Assembly (NCBI GenBank): GCA_045546975.1
Contig: JAZQDV010000006.1
Location: 62,001 to 126,000, forward strand
Origin: SIG480 sp045546975
Lineage (GTDB): Bacteria > Bacillota > Clostridia > Oscillospirales > JAAYXM01
DNA length: 64,000 nucleotides
Reading direction: 5' to 3'
Below are positions 50,554 to 58,968 of the stretch, piece after piece. Every line of letters starts with the position of its first letter. The first letter of the stretch is position 1. The notes beneath the pieces were generated by a model that saw nothing but the letters and a program-made list of their open reading frames with translations, searched no databases and had not been told where the DNA came from. Both the position numbers and the translations under genes were made by a program.

Positions 50554-51141
50554 TCACAGCACTTCTTCTATTATCTCAAGGAGTTTGAATTTGAATTTGT
50601 ATTCCGCTTTATCCGAAGTTATAAATTTGATTTCGTCATTTGTGAGACCTGAGTTTTCAAGCTTACATTCAGCTGCGGAAACACAGAGCGGAGGGAAGAG
50701 TACACACCACCAGTTTTCTCCTTTTCCTTTGCCGAGAACTATCCTTAAAGCCTCGTATTTACCGGCGGGCAGAGAAAAAGAGTCATAGTTCTTTGTGGGG
50801 AAAGCTGATTCATCAAGAACTGCATCTGCTTTATATGTAAAGCCACTTGCTTTACATATATCTTCTGCCAAAATTTCAAAATTTTCAAGGTTACTTGAAA
50901 TTACTTCTTTGGTTTCTTCGATAGTTGAACAGTCTTTTGTGAGCTCGTCTGCAAGGGTCAGGACTTTGTCGCGCACAGAAAGCTTTAACTTCTGGTCTTC
51001 CTCGGAATCTGAGTTTGCAATGACGTGAAGCCTTATTATTTTTTCTTTAATACCGTCGCGTGTTTCAGTCGCAAGAGCGGCAGAGAGAAGAGAAAAAACA
51101 AGGCCAATTAGAAGGGCAAGTTCAAAAATGTTTTTTCGCAT
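50554..51141 (-). CDS. spoIIR: Stage II sporulation protein R
   Basis: 195 residues. A signal peptide (about 1-25, LLIGLVFSLLSAALATE) is followed by the SpoIIR domain: IIRLHVIANSDSEEDQKLKL (IRLHVIANSDSE), VRDKVL and WWCVLFPPLCVS. In Bacillus it is secreted by the forespore and triggers SpoIIGA to process pro-sigma-E in the mother cell. This is direct evidence for a sporulating lineage. GGAGG upstream sets the start, but that site lies within the terminator stem at 51149-51184. No convincing sigma-F promoter was found. Confidence 0.93.
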   Translation of the reverse strand: MRKNIFELALLIGLVFSLLSAALATETRDGIKEKIIRLHVIANSDSEEDQKLKLSVRDKVLTLADELTKDCSTIEETKEVISSNLENFEILAEDICKASGFTYKADAVLDESAFPTKNYDSFSLPAGKYEALRIVLGKGKGENWWCVLFPPLCVSAAECKLENSGLTNDEIKFITSDKAEYKFKFKLLEIIEEVL

Positions 51142-51148
51142 AAAAAAC

Positions 51149-51184
51149 CTCCGTCAATAGAGAATATACTCTTTATTGACGGAG
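51149..51184 (-). terminator. Intrinsic terminator whose stem contains the spoIIR ribosome binding site
   Basis: CTCCGTCAATA pairs with TATTGACGGAG (with an inner AGA/TCT). In the minus-strand transcript the stem is followed by GTTTTTT. The GGAGG used for spoIIR spans the end of the 3' arm. Confidence 0.75.
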
Positions 51185-51202
51185 AAATTATTTTTTATAC
51201 AT

Positions 51203-51898
51203 TTATTTTTTTATATCGCCGTTTAAGAAGTCTATTGTGTGCTCGGCTGCCTGTTTTGCATCACCCAGCGGAACGTCGCGGAATTTGTAATTATAGCTGT
51301 TGCAAAAGCGTGTAACTTCGTCCTCAAGGTTTTCAAGAATCTTTCGCGTTGCGGAGGTGTGGTCATTGAGGAAAGCTGCGTAATTTCGCTTTGATAAAAG
51401 ACCTTTTGCGGTTTCAAAGAGAAGCGCGAGGTGTTTTGGGCAGAAGTACTCCTGGGCTCTTGTTTTCTCCCTGAATTCCTCTTCACTTTGCCAGATGTAT
51501 ACGATATTCTTTGCAAAAAGCGAGAGCTTTTCTTCTACTCGCTCACAGATAAAACAACCATGTGAAGCATCTTTTACCTTGTTTGTAATCTTTTCAAAAT
51601 CCTTTTTTGAAACGTGCTTGTATTCTTTTTTTATACCGTCTGCGAGAAGCTCACCTAAGTAGCTTTGAAGCATAAGAGAAAGGCTTAAGCGGTTTTTCAT
51701 TTCAAGCATTTCGGAAAAGTGACGCGGGCAGAAACCGACTCTGTTTGTCATAATACGAACATCGGGCTCCATCATTGCCGCACCCATTACATATTCGCGT
51801 GCTTCCTCGTCGAGCTTTGCTTCAAGCCTGCATACAGGGCATCCGCATTTTACGTCGTACGCATCATTTATAGGAATTGTATAAATGACCTCTTTCAT
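51203..51898 (-). CDS. DUF6062-type protein with paired zinc-ligand motifs
   Basis: 231 residues. Two similar halves each carry a CxxC and a downstream CPxH: CPVC then FCPRHF, and CFIC then FCPKHL. This spacing suggests two zinc sites. Segments ASHGCFICERVEEKLSLF and GASMMEPDVR-like GAAMMEPDVRIMTN match the uncharacterised Firmicutes family I know as DUF6062. No signal peptide or membrane segment. GGAGG upstream fixes the ATG at 51898; the frame is open 23 codons further, across the promoter. Function unknown. Confidence 0.75.
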   Translation of the reverse strand: MKEVIYTIPINDAYDVKCGCPVCRLEAKLDEEAREYVMGAAMMEPDVRIMTNRVGFCPRHFSEMLEMKNRLSLSLMLQSYLGELLADGIKKEYKHVSKKDFEKITNKVKDASHGCFICERVEEKLSLFAKNIVYIWQSEEEFREKTRAQEYFCPKHLALLFETAKGLLSKRNYAAFLNDHTSATRKILENLEDEVTRFCNSYNYKFRDVPLGDAKQAAEHTIDFLNGDIKK

Positions 51899-51899
51899 G

Positions 51900-51928
51900 T
51901 TGTTCCTCCGCGATTTTTGTAGTATAAT
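51900..51928 (+). promoter_or_regulatory. Sigma-A promoter of the DNA glycosylase gene
   Basis: TTGTTC (51900-51905), 17 bases, TATAAT (51923-51928). Confidence 0.5.
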
Positions 51929-51930
51929 AT

Positions 51931-51958
51931 ATTTTATCAGTAATATTAATTTTGTCAA
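51931..51958 (-). promoter_or_regulatory. Sigma-A promoter of the DUF6062-type gene
   Basis: Minus strand TTGACA (51953-51958), 16 bases, TAAAAT (51931-51936). Confidence 0.65.
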
Positions 51959-51983
51959 CCTATACACAAATGGGAGAAAAGAT

Positions 51984-52811
51984 ATGCCTGAGATAAAAAC
52001 AATTATAATTGAAAACTGTGCCGATTTTTCACCGCGCGAGATTTTTGAATGCGGTCAGGCGTTTCGTTGGAATGAGGACGGAAACGGAGTATATACGGGC
52101 GTTGCATTTGGCGCTCCTGCCTCTGTAAGAAAAGACGGAGAAAGGGTATATATAGATTGTTTCGACGGAGATTATGAAAGAATCTGGCACCGGTATTTTG
52201 ATATGGACAGGAACTATGAAACGCTTCGCCAAGAGATAGGAAAAGAGGAAAAACTCCGCGTTGCATGCGATTTCGGAAAAGGAATAAGAATACTGAATCA
52301 GGAACCGTGGGAGGCGCTCTGCTCGTTTATAATTTCTCAGTGCAACAATATTCCTAGGATTAAAGGAATTGTTGAAAAACTCTGCTCACTTTGCGGAGAA
52401 AAAACGGAATTTGCGGGGAAAACATATTTTTCGTTTCCGTCGCCCGAAGCTGTTGCAAAACTTTCGGAAAAAGAACTTGCGACCTTGAAAGCGGGCTATC
52501 GTGCGGCATACATAGCGGATGCGGCAAAAGTAGTTGCGGGTGGAGAAATTGACCTCACCTCCATTTCGTTGATGAATACAGAGAATGCAAAAAAAGAGCT
52601 TCTGAAGCTTAACGGAGTGGGGGAAAAGGTTGCAAGCTGTGTTCTGCTTTTCGGTATGGGAAAGCTTGATGCATTTCCGGTGGATGTGTGGATGAAAAGG
52701 GCAATTTCCGAGTTCTTTGGGGATGAAAAATTTGACTACAAAAGGTTTGGAAATCTTGCCGGACTTACACAACAATATATGTTTCACTACATGCGCAACG
52801 GAAAGTCATAG
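51984..52811 (+). CDS. ogg: 8-oxoguanine DNA glycosylase, OGG1 family
   Basis: 275 residues. The N-terminal OGG domain (FECGQAFRWNEDG) is followed by a helix-hairpin-helix GPD domain: QEPWEALCSFIISQCNNIPRI, KLNGVGEKVASCVLLFG with catalytic K215, and AFPVDVWMKRA with D234. It removes 8-oxoguanine from DNA and cuts by beta-elimination. GGGAG precedes the ATG; the frame is open further upstream into the divergent gene. It sits where rpsB-tsf often precede pyrH. Bacterial OGG1-type enzymes are known from Clostridium. Confidence 0.9.
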   Translation: MPEIKTIIIENCADFSPREIFECGQAFRWNEDGNGVYTGVAFGAPASVRKDGERVYIDCFDGDYERIWHRYFDMDRNYETLRQEIGKEEKLRVACDFGKGIRILNQEPWEALCSFIISQCNNIPRIKGIVEKLCSLCGEKTEFAGKTYFSFPSPEAVAKLSEKELATLKAGYRAAYIADAAKVVAGGEIDLTSISLMNTENAKKELLKLNGVGEKVASCVLLFGMGKLDAFPVDVWMKRAISEFFGDEKFDYKRFGNLAGLTQQYMFHYMRNGKS

Positions 52812-52827
52812 AATGCAGAAAAAAAAC

Positions 52828-52856
52828 TGGACATTTTTGCAAAAAAAGGTTATTAT
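52828..52856 (+). promoter_or_regulatory. Sigma-A promoter of the pyrH-polC run
   Basis: TGGACA (52828-52833), 17 bases, TATTAT (52851-52856). Confidence 0.6.
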
Positions 52857-52891
52857 ATAATAAGAATATTTTGTGTTGGGAGGAACAGATT

Positions 52892-53614
52892 TTGGGTAGT
52901 GTAAAATACAAGCGTATTTTGCTTAAGCTTAGCGGTGAAGCGCTTGCCGGAGCAAAGAAAACAGGACTTGATTTTGACGTTATTAAATCCGTTTGTGCAA
53001 CCGTTAAAGAGTGCGTGGATCTCGGCGTACAGATAGGAATAGTTGTTGGTGGCGGAAATTTCTGGAGAGGAGTAAAGGACGGCGGCGGCCATATGGACAG
53101 AACTCGTGCAGACCACATGGGAATGCTCGCTACAACAATAAACTCTCTTGCCGTTGCAGACGTTCTTGAACAGCTCGGAGTTGAAGTAAGAGTTCAGACA
53201 GCTATCGAGATGCGAGCTTTTGCGGAGCCGTACATCAGAAACCGTGCAATACGTCACCTTGAAAAAGGACGCGTTGTTATTTTTGGCTGCGGAACAGGAA
53301 ATCCGTTCTTCTCCACAGACACTGCTGCGGTTCTTCGCGCAGTTGAAATGGAAGCTGAAGTTATTATGAAGGCCACAAACGTAGACGGTGTTTATGACTC
53401 TGACCCGCAGAAGAATCCGGATGCCATCAAGTTTGATGCGCTTACATACGACGAGGTTCTTGCCCGTCATCTCAATGTTATGGATACAACAGCAACATCA
53501 CTCTCAATGGATAACAATATCCCGATACTTGTATTTTCTCTCAAGGATTGTGAAAACATCAAACGAGTTGTACTCGGTGAAAAAATAGGAACAGTTGTAA
53601 GAAAGGAAGCTTAA
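52892..53614 (+). CDS. pyrH: UMP kinase
   Basis: 240 residues, normal length. Amino-acid-kinase fold: RILLKLSGEALAG, IGIVVGGGNFWRG, RADHMGMLATTINSLA and GNPFFSTDTAA. It phosphorylates UMP. The TTG at 52892 is chosen because GGGAGGA lies about seven bases upstream and the protein then starts GSVKYKRILLK, as in relatives. First gene of the pyrH-frr-uppS-cdsA-dxr-rseP-ispG-polC run. Confidence 0.95.
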   Translation: MGSVKYKRILLKLSGEALAGAKKTGLDFDVIKSVCATVKECVDLGVQIGIVVGGGNFWRGVKDGGGHMDRTRADHMGMLATTINSLAVADVLEQLGVEVRVQTAIEMRAFAEPYIRNRAIRHLEKGRVVIFGCGTGNPFFSTDTAAVLRAVEMEAEVIMKATNVDGVYDSDPQKNPDAIKFDALTYDEVLARHLNVMDTTATSLSMDNNIPILVFSLKDCENIKRVVLGEKIGTVVRKEA

Positions 53615-53616
53615 CT

Positions 53617-54171
53617 ATGAGACCTGAGATTAAAGAATTTGACGAAAAAATGCAAAAGAGCGTAGCTGTGCTCGCAAGTGAATACGCATCAATCCGAGCA
53701 GGCCGCGCAAACCCTGCTGTACTTGATAAAATCACAGTTGACTATTATGGAACTGCAACCCCGATAACACAGGTTGGTTCAGTTTCTGTTCCTGAGCCTA
53801 GAACACTTCTCATTCAGCCTTGGGATGCATCCATCTTAAAGGAAATTGAAAAGTCGATTTTGGCATCTGACCTCGGAATCAACCCGACAAACGACGGCAA
53901 GTGCATACGCCTTTCGTTCCCGCAGCTTACAGAGGAGCGTCGCCGCGACCTCATCAAGCAGATCAAGAAGATTGGTGAGGACGGAAAGGTTGCAGTGAGA
54001 AACATTCGACGCGATGCACTTGATAAGTTCAAGACTATGAAGAAGAACTCTGAAATCACCGAGGACGACCTTAAGGGCCTTGAGGATGATGTTCAGAAGA
54101 TTACAGACAAGAACTGCAAAGAAATCGACGTAATGACAGAGAAAAAAGAGAAAGAGCTTCTCGAAATTTAA
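53617..54171 (+). CDS. frr: Ribosome recycling factor
   Basis: 184 residues. Segments IRAGRANPAVLDKITVDYYG, PLTQV-like PITQVGSVSVPEPRTLLIQPWD and RRRDLIKQIKKIGEDGKVAVRNIRRDA are diagnostic (shown here in parts). It splits post-termination ribosomes with EF-G. Two bases after pyrH. Confidence 0.97.
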   Translation: MRPEIKEFDEKMQKSVAVLASEYASIRAGRANPAVLDKITVDYYGTATPITQVGSVSVPEPRTLLIQPWDASILKEIEKSILASDLGINPTNDGKCIRLSFPQLTEERRRDLIKQIKKIGEDGKVAVRNIRRDALDKFKTMKKNSEITEDDLKGLEDDVQKITDKNCKEIDVMTEKKEKELLEI

Positions 54172-54183
54172 GGAGTCATTCTG

Positions 54184-54927
54184 ATGGGGTTTTTCAGAAA
54201 GAAAAGCGATATCAATAAGGTGGATTTTTCTTCCTTACCAAAGCATATCGCTATAATACTTGACGGAAACGGACGTTGGGCTAAGCGGCGTGGTATGCCA
54301 AGAACGGCAGGCCACGCCGTCGGCAGTGAAAACTTCCGAAAAATAGCTACATACTGTAATGACATTGGAATAAAGCATCTCACCGTATATGCGTTTTCTA
54401 CGGAAAACTGGAAGCGTCCGCAGGATGAGGTAGATACAATCATGAGTCTTCTTGAAAAGTACATTCTTGAGGCTATTGATGAGGTTACCAAGAAAAATCT
54501 GCGCCTGCGTTTCTGGGGAAGACGTGACAATTTAAGCGAAAAGATTAAAGAACTTATGGAAGTCGCTGAGAAGAAGTCAGAGAGTATGACGGGCATGCAG
54601 GTCAATGTCTGCTTAAACTACGGTTCAAGGGATGAGATTACCACTGCTGTCCGCAATATTGCTGAAAGTGTACGCGACGGAAAGCTTTCTACAGACGAAA
54701 TAAATGAGGATATGATAAGTGCAAAGCTTTATTCCTTTGATGCTCCTGACCCTGACCTTCTTATAAGACCGGGTGGAGAGCTCCGTCTTTCAAACTTTCT
54801 TCTCTGGCAGCTTGCTTACAGTGAGATGTTCTTTACTGATAAGCTTTGGCCTGAGTTTGATGAAAGAGAGCTCGACCGTGCTATAATTGCATATCAGAAA
54901 CGAAACAGAAGATTTGGAGGTATATAG
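54184..54927 (+). CDS. uppS: Undecaprenyl diphosphate synthase
   Basis: 247 residues. Cis-prenyltransferase motifs: IAIILDGNGRWAKRRGMPRTAGH (catalytic Asp in LDGNGRWA), LTVYAFSTENW, and LIRPGGELRLSNFLLWQLAYSE. It makes the lipid carrier for wall polymers. AAGGAG precedes the ATG. Confidence 0.96.
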   Translation: MGFFRKKSDINKVDFSSLPKHIAIILDGNGRWAKRRGMPRTAGHAVGSENFRKIATYCNDIGIKHLTVYAFSTENWKRPQDEVDTIMSLLEKYILEAIDEVTKKNLRLRFWGRRDNLSEKIKELMEVAEKKSESMTGMQVNVCLNYGSRDEITTAVRNIAESVRDGKLSTDEINEDMISAKLYSFDAPDPDLLIRPGGELRLSNFLLWQLAYSEMFFTDKLWPEFDERELDRAIIAYQKRNRRFGGI

Positions 54928-54928
54928 T

Positions 54929-55738
54929 ATGCTTACTCGTGTTATATCTGCAATAGTCGCTATCGCGATTTTTGTAGGAGTAGTTTATTTTTTACCTCCT
55001 TTTTGTTTTACCTTGGCAATCTGCGTAGTTATGGGAATTGCCGCGTATGAGATGACTTACCGCAACGGTATTGTAAAGAACATACCACTTACGGTGATTG
55101 CGTGTCTGTTTGCTGCACTTATGCCGCTTTTTGTTGGCGTAGATCCGCTTTCAGAATATCTTTTCCCGCTTGTTTTCCTCTGTGTTGTTGCGGTTTTTTT
55201 TGCGTGGCTTTTGCAGTACGGAAAAGTGTCGCTCGTAATGGCTCTGACCTCATTGTTTGCAGGTGTTTTGATTCCTCTTATGTTTTCGCTCATTGTCAGA
55301 ATCCGCGGGGCGGAGTACGGTGAGTTCTGGATACTTTTCCCGCTTGCGGCGGCATGGATGACAGATACCGGTGCATACTTTACGGGCTTTCTCTTTGGCA
55401 GACACAAGCTCTGTGAAAAAATCAGTCCCAAGAAGACGGTTGAAGGTGCTATAGGAGGAGTTATAGTTTGCATCATCTCGCTTTTCGTTTTTGCAGAGGT
55501 TATGAAGAATACAACAGGTGCTTCAATGAACTATGTTCTCCTCGCAGTCGGTGCACTTGTACTTTCTGTCATTGCACAGGTCGGAGATCTGTCATTTTCA
55601 ATTATCAAGAGAGAATATAATATTAAGGATTACGGAAATCTTATGCCCGGTCACGGCGGTGCTCTTGACCGTTTTGACAGCACGATTTTCACAATACCCC
55701 TTACCTATATACTTTTTACAATTGGCGGTATCTTATAA
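54929..55738 (+). CDS. cdsA: Phosphatidate cytidylyltransferase
   Basis: 269 residues, about eight membrane helices. The CdsA signature near the C-terminus is present (KDYGNLMPGHGGALDRFDS), along with DTGAYFTGFLFGRHK and SPKKTVEGAIGG. It makes CDP-diacylglycerol. The ATG at 54929 follows TTTGGAGG and lies one base after the uppS stop. Its stop overlaps the dxr start (TAATG). Confidence 0.95.
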   Translation: MLTRVISAIVAIAIFVGVVYFLPPFCFTLAICVVMGIAAYEMTYRNGIVKNIPLTVIACLFAALMPLFVGVDPLSEYLFPLVFLCVVAVFFAWLLQYGKVSLVMALTSLFAGVLIPLMFSLIVRIRGAEYGEFWILFPLAAAWMTDTGAYFTGFLFGRHKLCEKISPKKTVEGAIGGVIVCIISLFVFAEVMKNTTGASMNYVLLAVGALVLSVIAQVGDLSFSIIKREYNIKDYGNLMPGHGGALDRFDSTIFTIPLTYILFTIGGIL

Positions 55739-56886
55739 TGGTCAATAATTTATCAATACTTGGGTCCACCGGATCAATAGGAACGCAGACACTTGACGTT
55801 GCGAGAACTCTCGGAATTAAAGTTTCTGCGATTTCTGCAAATAAGAATATTAAATTACTTGAGGAGCAGGCGAGGGAGTTTTCTCCGCGTCTTGTTGCCG
55901 TTGCCGATGAGAGTCTTGCAAAAAACCTTAAACTCGCGCTTTCCGATACCTCCTGTAAGGTGGTTTCGGGAAAAGGAGGAATACTTGAGGTTGCAGCCTG
56001 TGAAGAGGCAGATACTGTTATGTCCGCACTCGTCGGAATGGCAGGCATTGAGCCGACTCTTGCCGCTATTGATAGTGGGAAGAATGTTGCACTTGCAAAC
56101 AAGGAAACACTTGTTTGCGCAGGCGAGATTGTAATGGGAAGGGCAAAGGAAAAGGGTGTAAAAATCATCCCCGTCGACTCTGAACATTCTGCAATATTTC
56201 AGTCGCTTCACGCATCCTCGGCACCTTCGCGAGAGCTATCGAAGATTATTCTGACAGCCTCGGGCGGACCGTTTTTCGGCAAAACGGCAAAAGAGCTCTC
56301 AAGCGTCACGGTAGCTGAGGCGCTCAATCATCCCAACTGGAGTATGGGTGCAAAGGTGACAATCGATTCTGCAAGCCTTATGAACAAAGGCCTTGAATTT
56401 ATAGAAGCTATGTGGCTTTTTGGTGCAAAGCCTGAAAACATCGAAATTGTTGTTCACAGGGAGAGCATTATTCACTCTATGGTAGAATTTTGCGACGGTG
56501 CAGTTATAGCCCAGCTCGGGACTCCCGATATGCGCACTCCAATATCCTTTGCAATGACATATCCCGAACGCAAGAGTTTTGGAGGAAGTTCGATAGATTT
56601 CAAAACGCTTAAAAGTCTTTCGTTTGGTGTTCCAGATACTGATACTTTCAAGTGTCTCGCTCTTGCACTTTTTGCCGCAAAGCGCGGAGGAAGTGCAGGG
56701 GCAATACTCAACGGTGCAAATGAGGCGGCAGTTGATTTATTCCTGAATTCGAAAATAAAATTCCTCGATATTGCAAATTATATAGAAAAAGCGTTTGAGA
56801 ATATTGAGGTTTTGGATAACCCGACGCTTTTTGACGTTATAAAGGCATCTGAGGATGCCAGAAGCTTTGTTTACAAACTTGTTTAG
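55738..56886 (+). CDS. dxr: 1-deoxy-D-xylulose 5-phosphate reductoisomerase
   Basis: 382 residues. NADPH loop ILGSTGSIGTQTLDVAR, ALANKETLVCAGE, PVDSEHSAIFQSL and MNKGLEFIEAMWLFG are conserved. It commits DXP to isoprenoid synthesis (MEP pathway). Overlaps cdsA by one base. Confidence 0.97.
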   Translation: MVNNLSILGSTGSIGTQTLDVARTLGIKVSAISANKNIKLLEEQAREFSPRLVAVADESLAKNLKLALSDTSCKVVSGKGGILEVAACEEADTVMSALVGMAGIEPTLAAIDSGKNVALANKETLVCAGEIVMGRAKEKGVKIIPVDSEHSAIFQSLHASSAPSRELSKIILTASGGPFFGKTAKELSSVTVAEALNHPNWSMGAKVTIDSASLMNKGLEFIEAMWLFGAKPENIEIVVHRESIIHSMVEFCDGAVIAQLGTPDMRTPISFAMTYPERKSFGGSSIDFKTLKSLSFGVPDTDTFKCLALALFAAKRGGSAGAILNGANEAAVDLFLNSKIKFLDIANYIEKAFENIEVLDNPTLFDVIKASEDARSFVYKLV

Positions 56887-56889
56887 TAG

Positions 56890-57909
56890 GTGATTAAGAT
56901 TTATATTCTCCTTGCAATTTTGTTATTTGGTGCGCTTGTTGCACTTCATGAGTTCGGTCACTTTATTACGGCAAAACTCTCGGGCGTGAGAGTCAATGAA
57001 TTCTCAATAGGAATGGGTCCTGCAATAATAAAAAAACAGTTTGGTGAAACGCTTTATTCCTTGCGTCTTCTTCCGTTTGGCGGTTTTTGTGCAATGGAAG
57101 GAGAGGATGAAAACTCGGACGACCCAAGAGCGTTTGGAAATGCGAAGATACTCCACCGCATTCTAATAGTTATTGCGGGCTCGTTTATGAATCTTGTTGC
57201 AGGATTTTTGGTCCTTGCACTCGTCTTTGCACCCGTGAAGGAGTGGTATGTTCCGACTGTTGAAAGTGTTCCGATATCGGAAAAAGCAGATGCAAATACA
57301 CTTCAGAGTGGAGACGTAATCAAATCAGTAAACGGATACAATGTCTATATCTACAACGATATCTTCATGGGCCTTGAGAGAAGCGAAAAAGAAGGAGAAC
57401 ACGATATAGAGGTCCTTCGCGACGGCGAAAAGGTTATGCTTTCTGACCTCGAATTAAGTTACGGTCAGGAGGGTGACGGCAAAGAGGGAATAACTTTCAA
57501 AACCGAAAAAACTTCTTTCATGGGAAAGGCGAAGTTTGTGCTTCAAAACGGCTTTAACCTTGTAAGACTTGTCTATGTCGGACTTTTTGATTTTGTTACC
57601 GGAAGAGTTTCTGCAGAGGGCATGGCAGGCCCGATCGGAATAGGCAAAATCATGGTAGAGACTGCAAAGGTAAGTATGGCATCGCTCTGGTATCTTTTTG
57701 CGTTTATTTCAATAAACCTTGGTCTTATGAACCTGCTTCCGATTCCTGCACTTGACGGTGGCAGATTCGTATTTCTTCTCTTTGAACTGATCTTTAGGAA
57801 GCCTGTGCCGAGAAAGTTTGAAGGATATGTTCATCTCGTGGGAATTATAGTTTTATTGCTTCTTATGGCACTTATAACTTTTAACGATGTTTTCAAGCTG
57901 GTGAAATAA
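56890..57909 (+). CDS. rseP: RIP zinc metalloprotease RseP
   Basis: 339 residues. GTG start. The first membrane helix holds H20-E21-xx-H24 (ALHEFGHF). A single PDZ domain lies in the middle (LQSGDVIKSVNGYNV), and the second catalytic motif is LLPIPALDGGRF. Site-2 protease that cleaves membrane-embedded anti-sigma factors and signal peptides. The ribosome binding site is weak; translation is probably coupled to dxr, three bases upstream. Confidence 0.94.
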   Translation: MIKIYILLAILLFGALVALHEFGHFITAKLSGVRVNEFSIGMGPAIIKKQFGETLYSLRLLPFGGFCAMEGEDENSDDPRAFGNAKILHRILIVIAGSFMNLVAGFLVLALVFAPVKEWYVPTVESVPISEKADANTLQSGDVIKSVNGYNVYIYNDIFMGLERSEKEGEHDIEVLRDGEKVMLSDLELSYGQEGDGKEGITFKTEKTSFMGKAKFVLQNGFNLVRLVYVGLFDFVTGRVSAEGMAGPIGIGKIMVETAKVSMASLWYLFAFISINLGLMNLLPIPALDGGRFVFLLFELIFRKPVPRKFEGYVHLVGIIVLLLLMALITFNDVFKLVK

Positions 57910-57910
57910 A

Positions 57911-58957
57911 ATGGAAAGAAAAATAACAAAACAAATACTGGTTGGAAATGTTCCAGTCGGCGGTGGCGCGCCTATAGCGGTTCAGTCGATGTGTAATACA
58001 GACACGCGCGATGTAGCAAAAACTCTCGCACAGATAGAAAGAATGCGCGCAGCAGGATGTAAGATAGTCCGCGTTGCAGTTGTGGATAAAGAAGCGGCAC
58101 ACGCGATAGGTGAGATTTCGGAAAAAGCGGGTGTTCCGATAGTTGCCGATATCCATTTTGACTGGAAGCTTGCAGTTGAGGCGGCTGCGGCAGGTGCTGC
58201 AAAAATAAGAATCAACCCGGGCAATATCGGTGATGATGACAGGGTGCATGAGGTTGTCCGTGCCTGTCGTGCTAAAAACATACCGATAAGAATCGGTGTA
58301 AACGGCGGTTCGCTTGAAAAGAACATTCTTCGGAAGTACGGTGTTTCTGCCCGCGCTATGACGGAATCGGCAAAGCAACACGTTAGGATACTTCAGAAAT
58401 TTGATTTTGACGATATTTGTATCTCGGTAAAAGCGTCCTCGGCTGCTCTTACAGTTGAGAGCTACAGACTCCTTTCAAGTGAGCTTGACTATCCATTGCA
58501 CGTAGGAGTGACAGAGGCAGGAACAGTCAGGATAGGTCGTCTTAAATCCGCTATTGGCATTGGAAGTCTTCTTCTTGACGGTATAGGTGACACTATCCGG
58601 GTTTCTCTCACGGACGATCCTGTCCTTGAGGTTGAAACTGCGTATGATATATTACATTCAATAGGACTTTCCGAAAACGTGCCTCAGCTTGTTTCCTGTC
58701 CGACCTGCGGAAGATGTATGATTGACCTTATACATATTGCAAAAGAGGTAGAAGAGCGTCTTTTGTCGGTGAAAAAGCCAATTAAGGTTGCTGTTATGGG
58801 CTGCGTTGTAAACGGTCCGGGAGAGGCGAGGGAGGCCGATGTCGGTATGGCAGGTGGCAAGGACCTCGGAATACTCTTCAAAAAAGGAGAAATAGTCAAA
58901 AAAGTCCCGATGGAGAAAATCGTGGACGAGCTTATGAAAATGGTAGACGAAATTTAG
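57911..58957 (+). CDS. ispG: 4-hydroxy-3-methylbut-2-enyl diphosphate synthase
   Basis: 348 residues, the short bacterial form. VGGGAPIAVQSMCNTDTRD near the start, and 4Fe-4S ligand cysteines in SCPTCGRCMID and GCVVNGPGEA. It converts MEcPP to HMBPP in the MEP pathway, together with dxr in the same run. One base after rseP. Confidence 0.97.
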   Translation: MERKITKQILVGNVPVGGGAPIAVQSMCNTDTRDVAKTLAQIERMRAAGCKIVRVAVVDKEAAHAIGEISEKAGVPIVADIHFDWKLAVEAAAAGAAKIRINPGNIGDDDRVHEVVRACRAKNIPIRIGVNGGSLEKNILRKYGVSARAMTESAKQHVRILQKFDFDDICISVKASSAALTVESYRLLSSELDYPLHVGVTEAGTVRIGRLKSAIGIGSLLLDGIGDTIRVSLTDDPVLEVETAYDILHSIGLSENVPQLVSCPTCGRCMIDLIHIAKEVEERLLSVKKPIKVAVMGCVVNGPGEAREADVGMAGGKDLGILFKKGEIVKKVPMEKIVDELMKMVDEI

Positions 58958-58968
58958 AAGTGGGGACT

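Noticed and set aside
51142..51202. Sigma-F promoter for spoIIR
   Set aside because: A GTATA-like -35 exists, but the -10 match is too weak to call.
52853..53470. Open frame of 205 codons opposite pyrH
   Set aside because: Antisense to a conserved kinase; no start signal.
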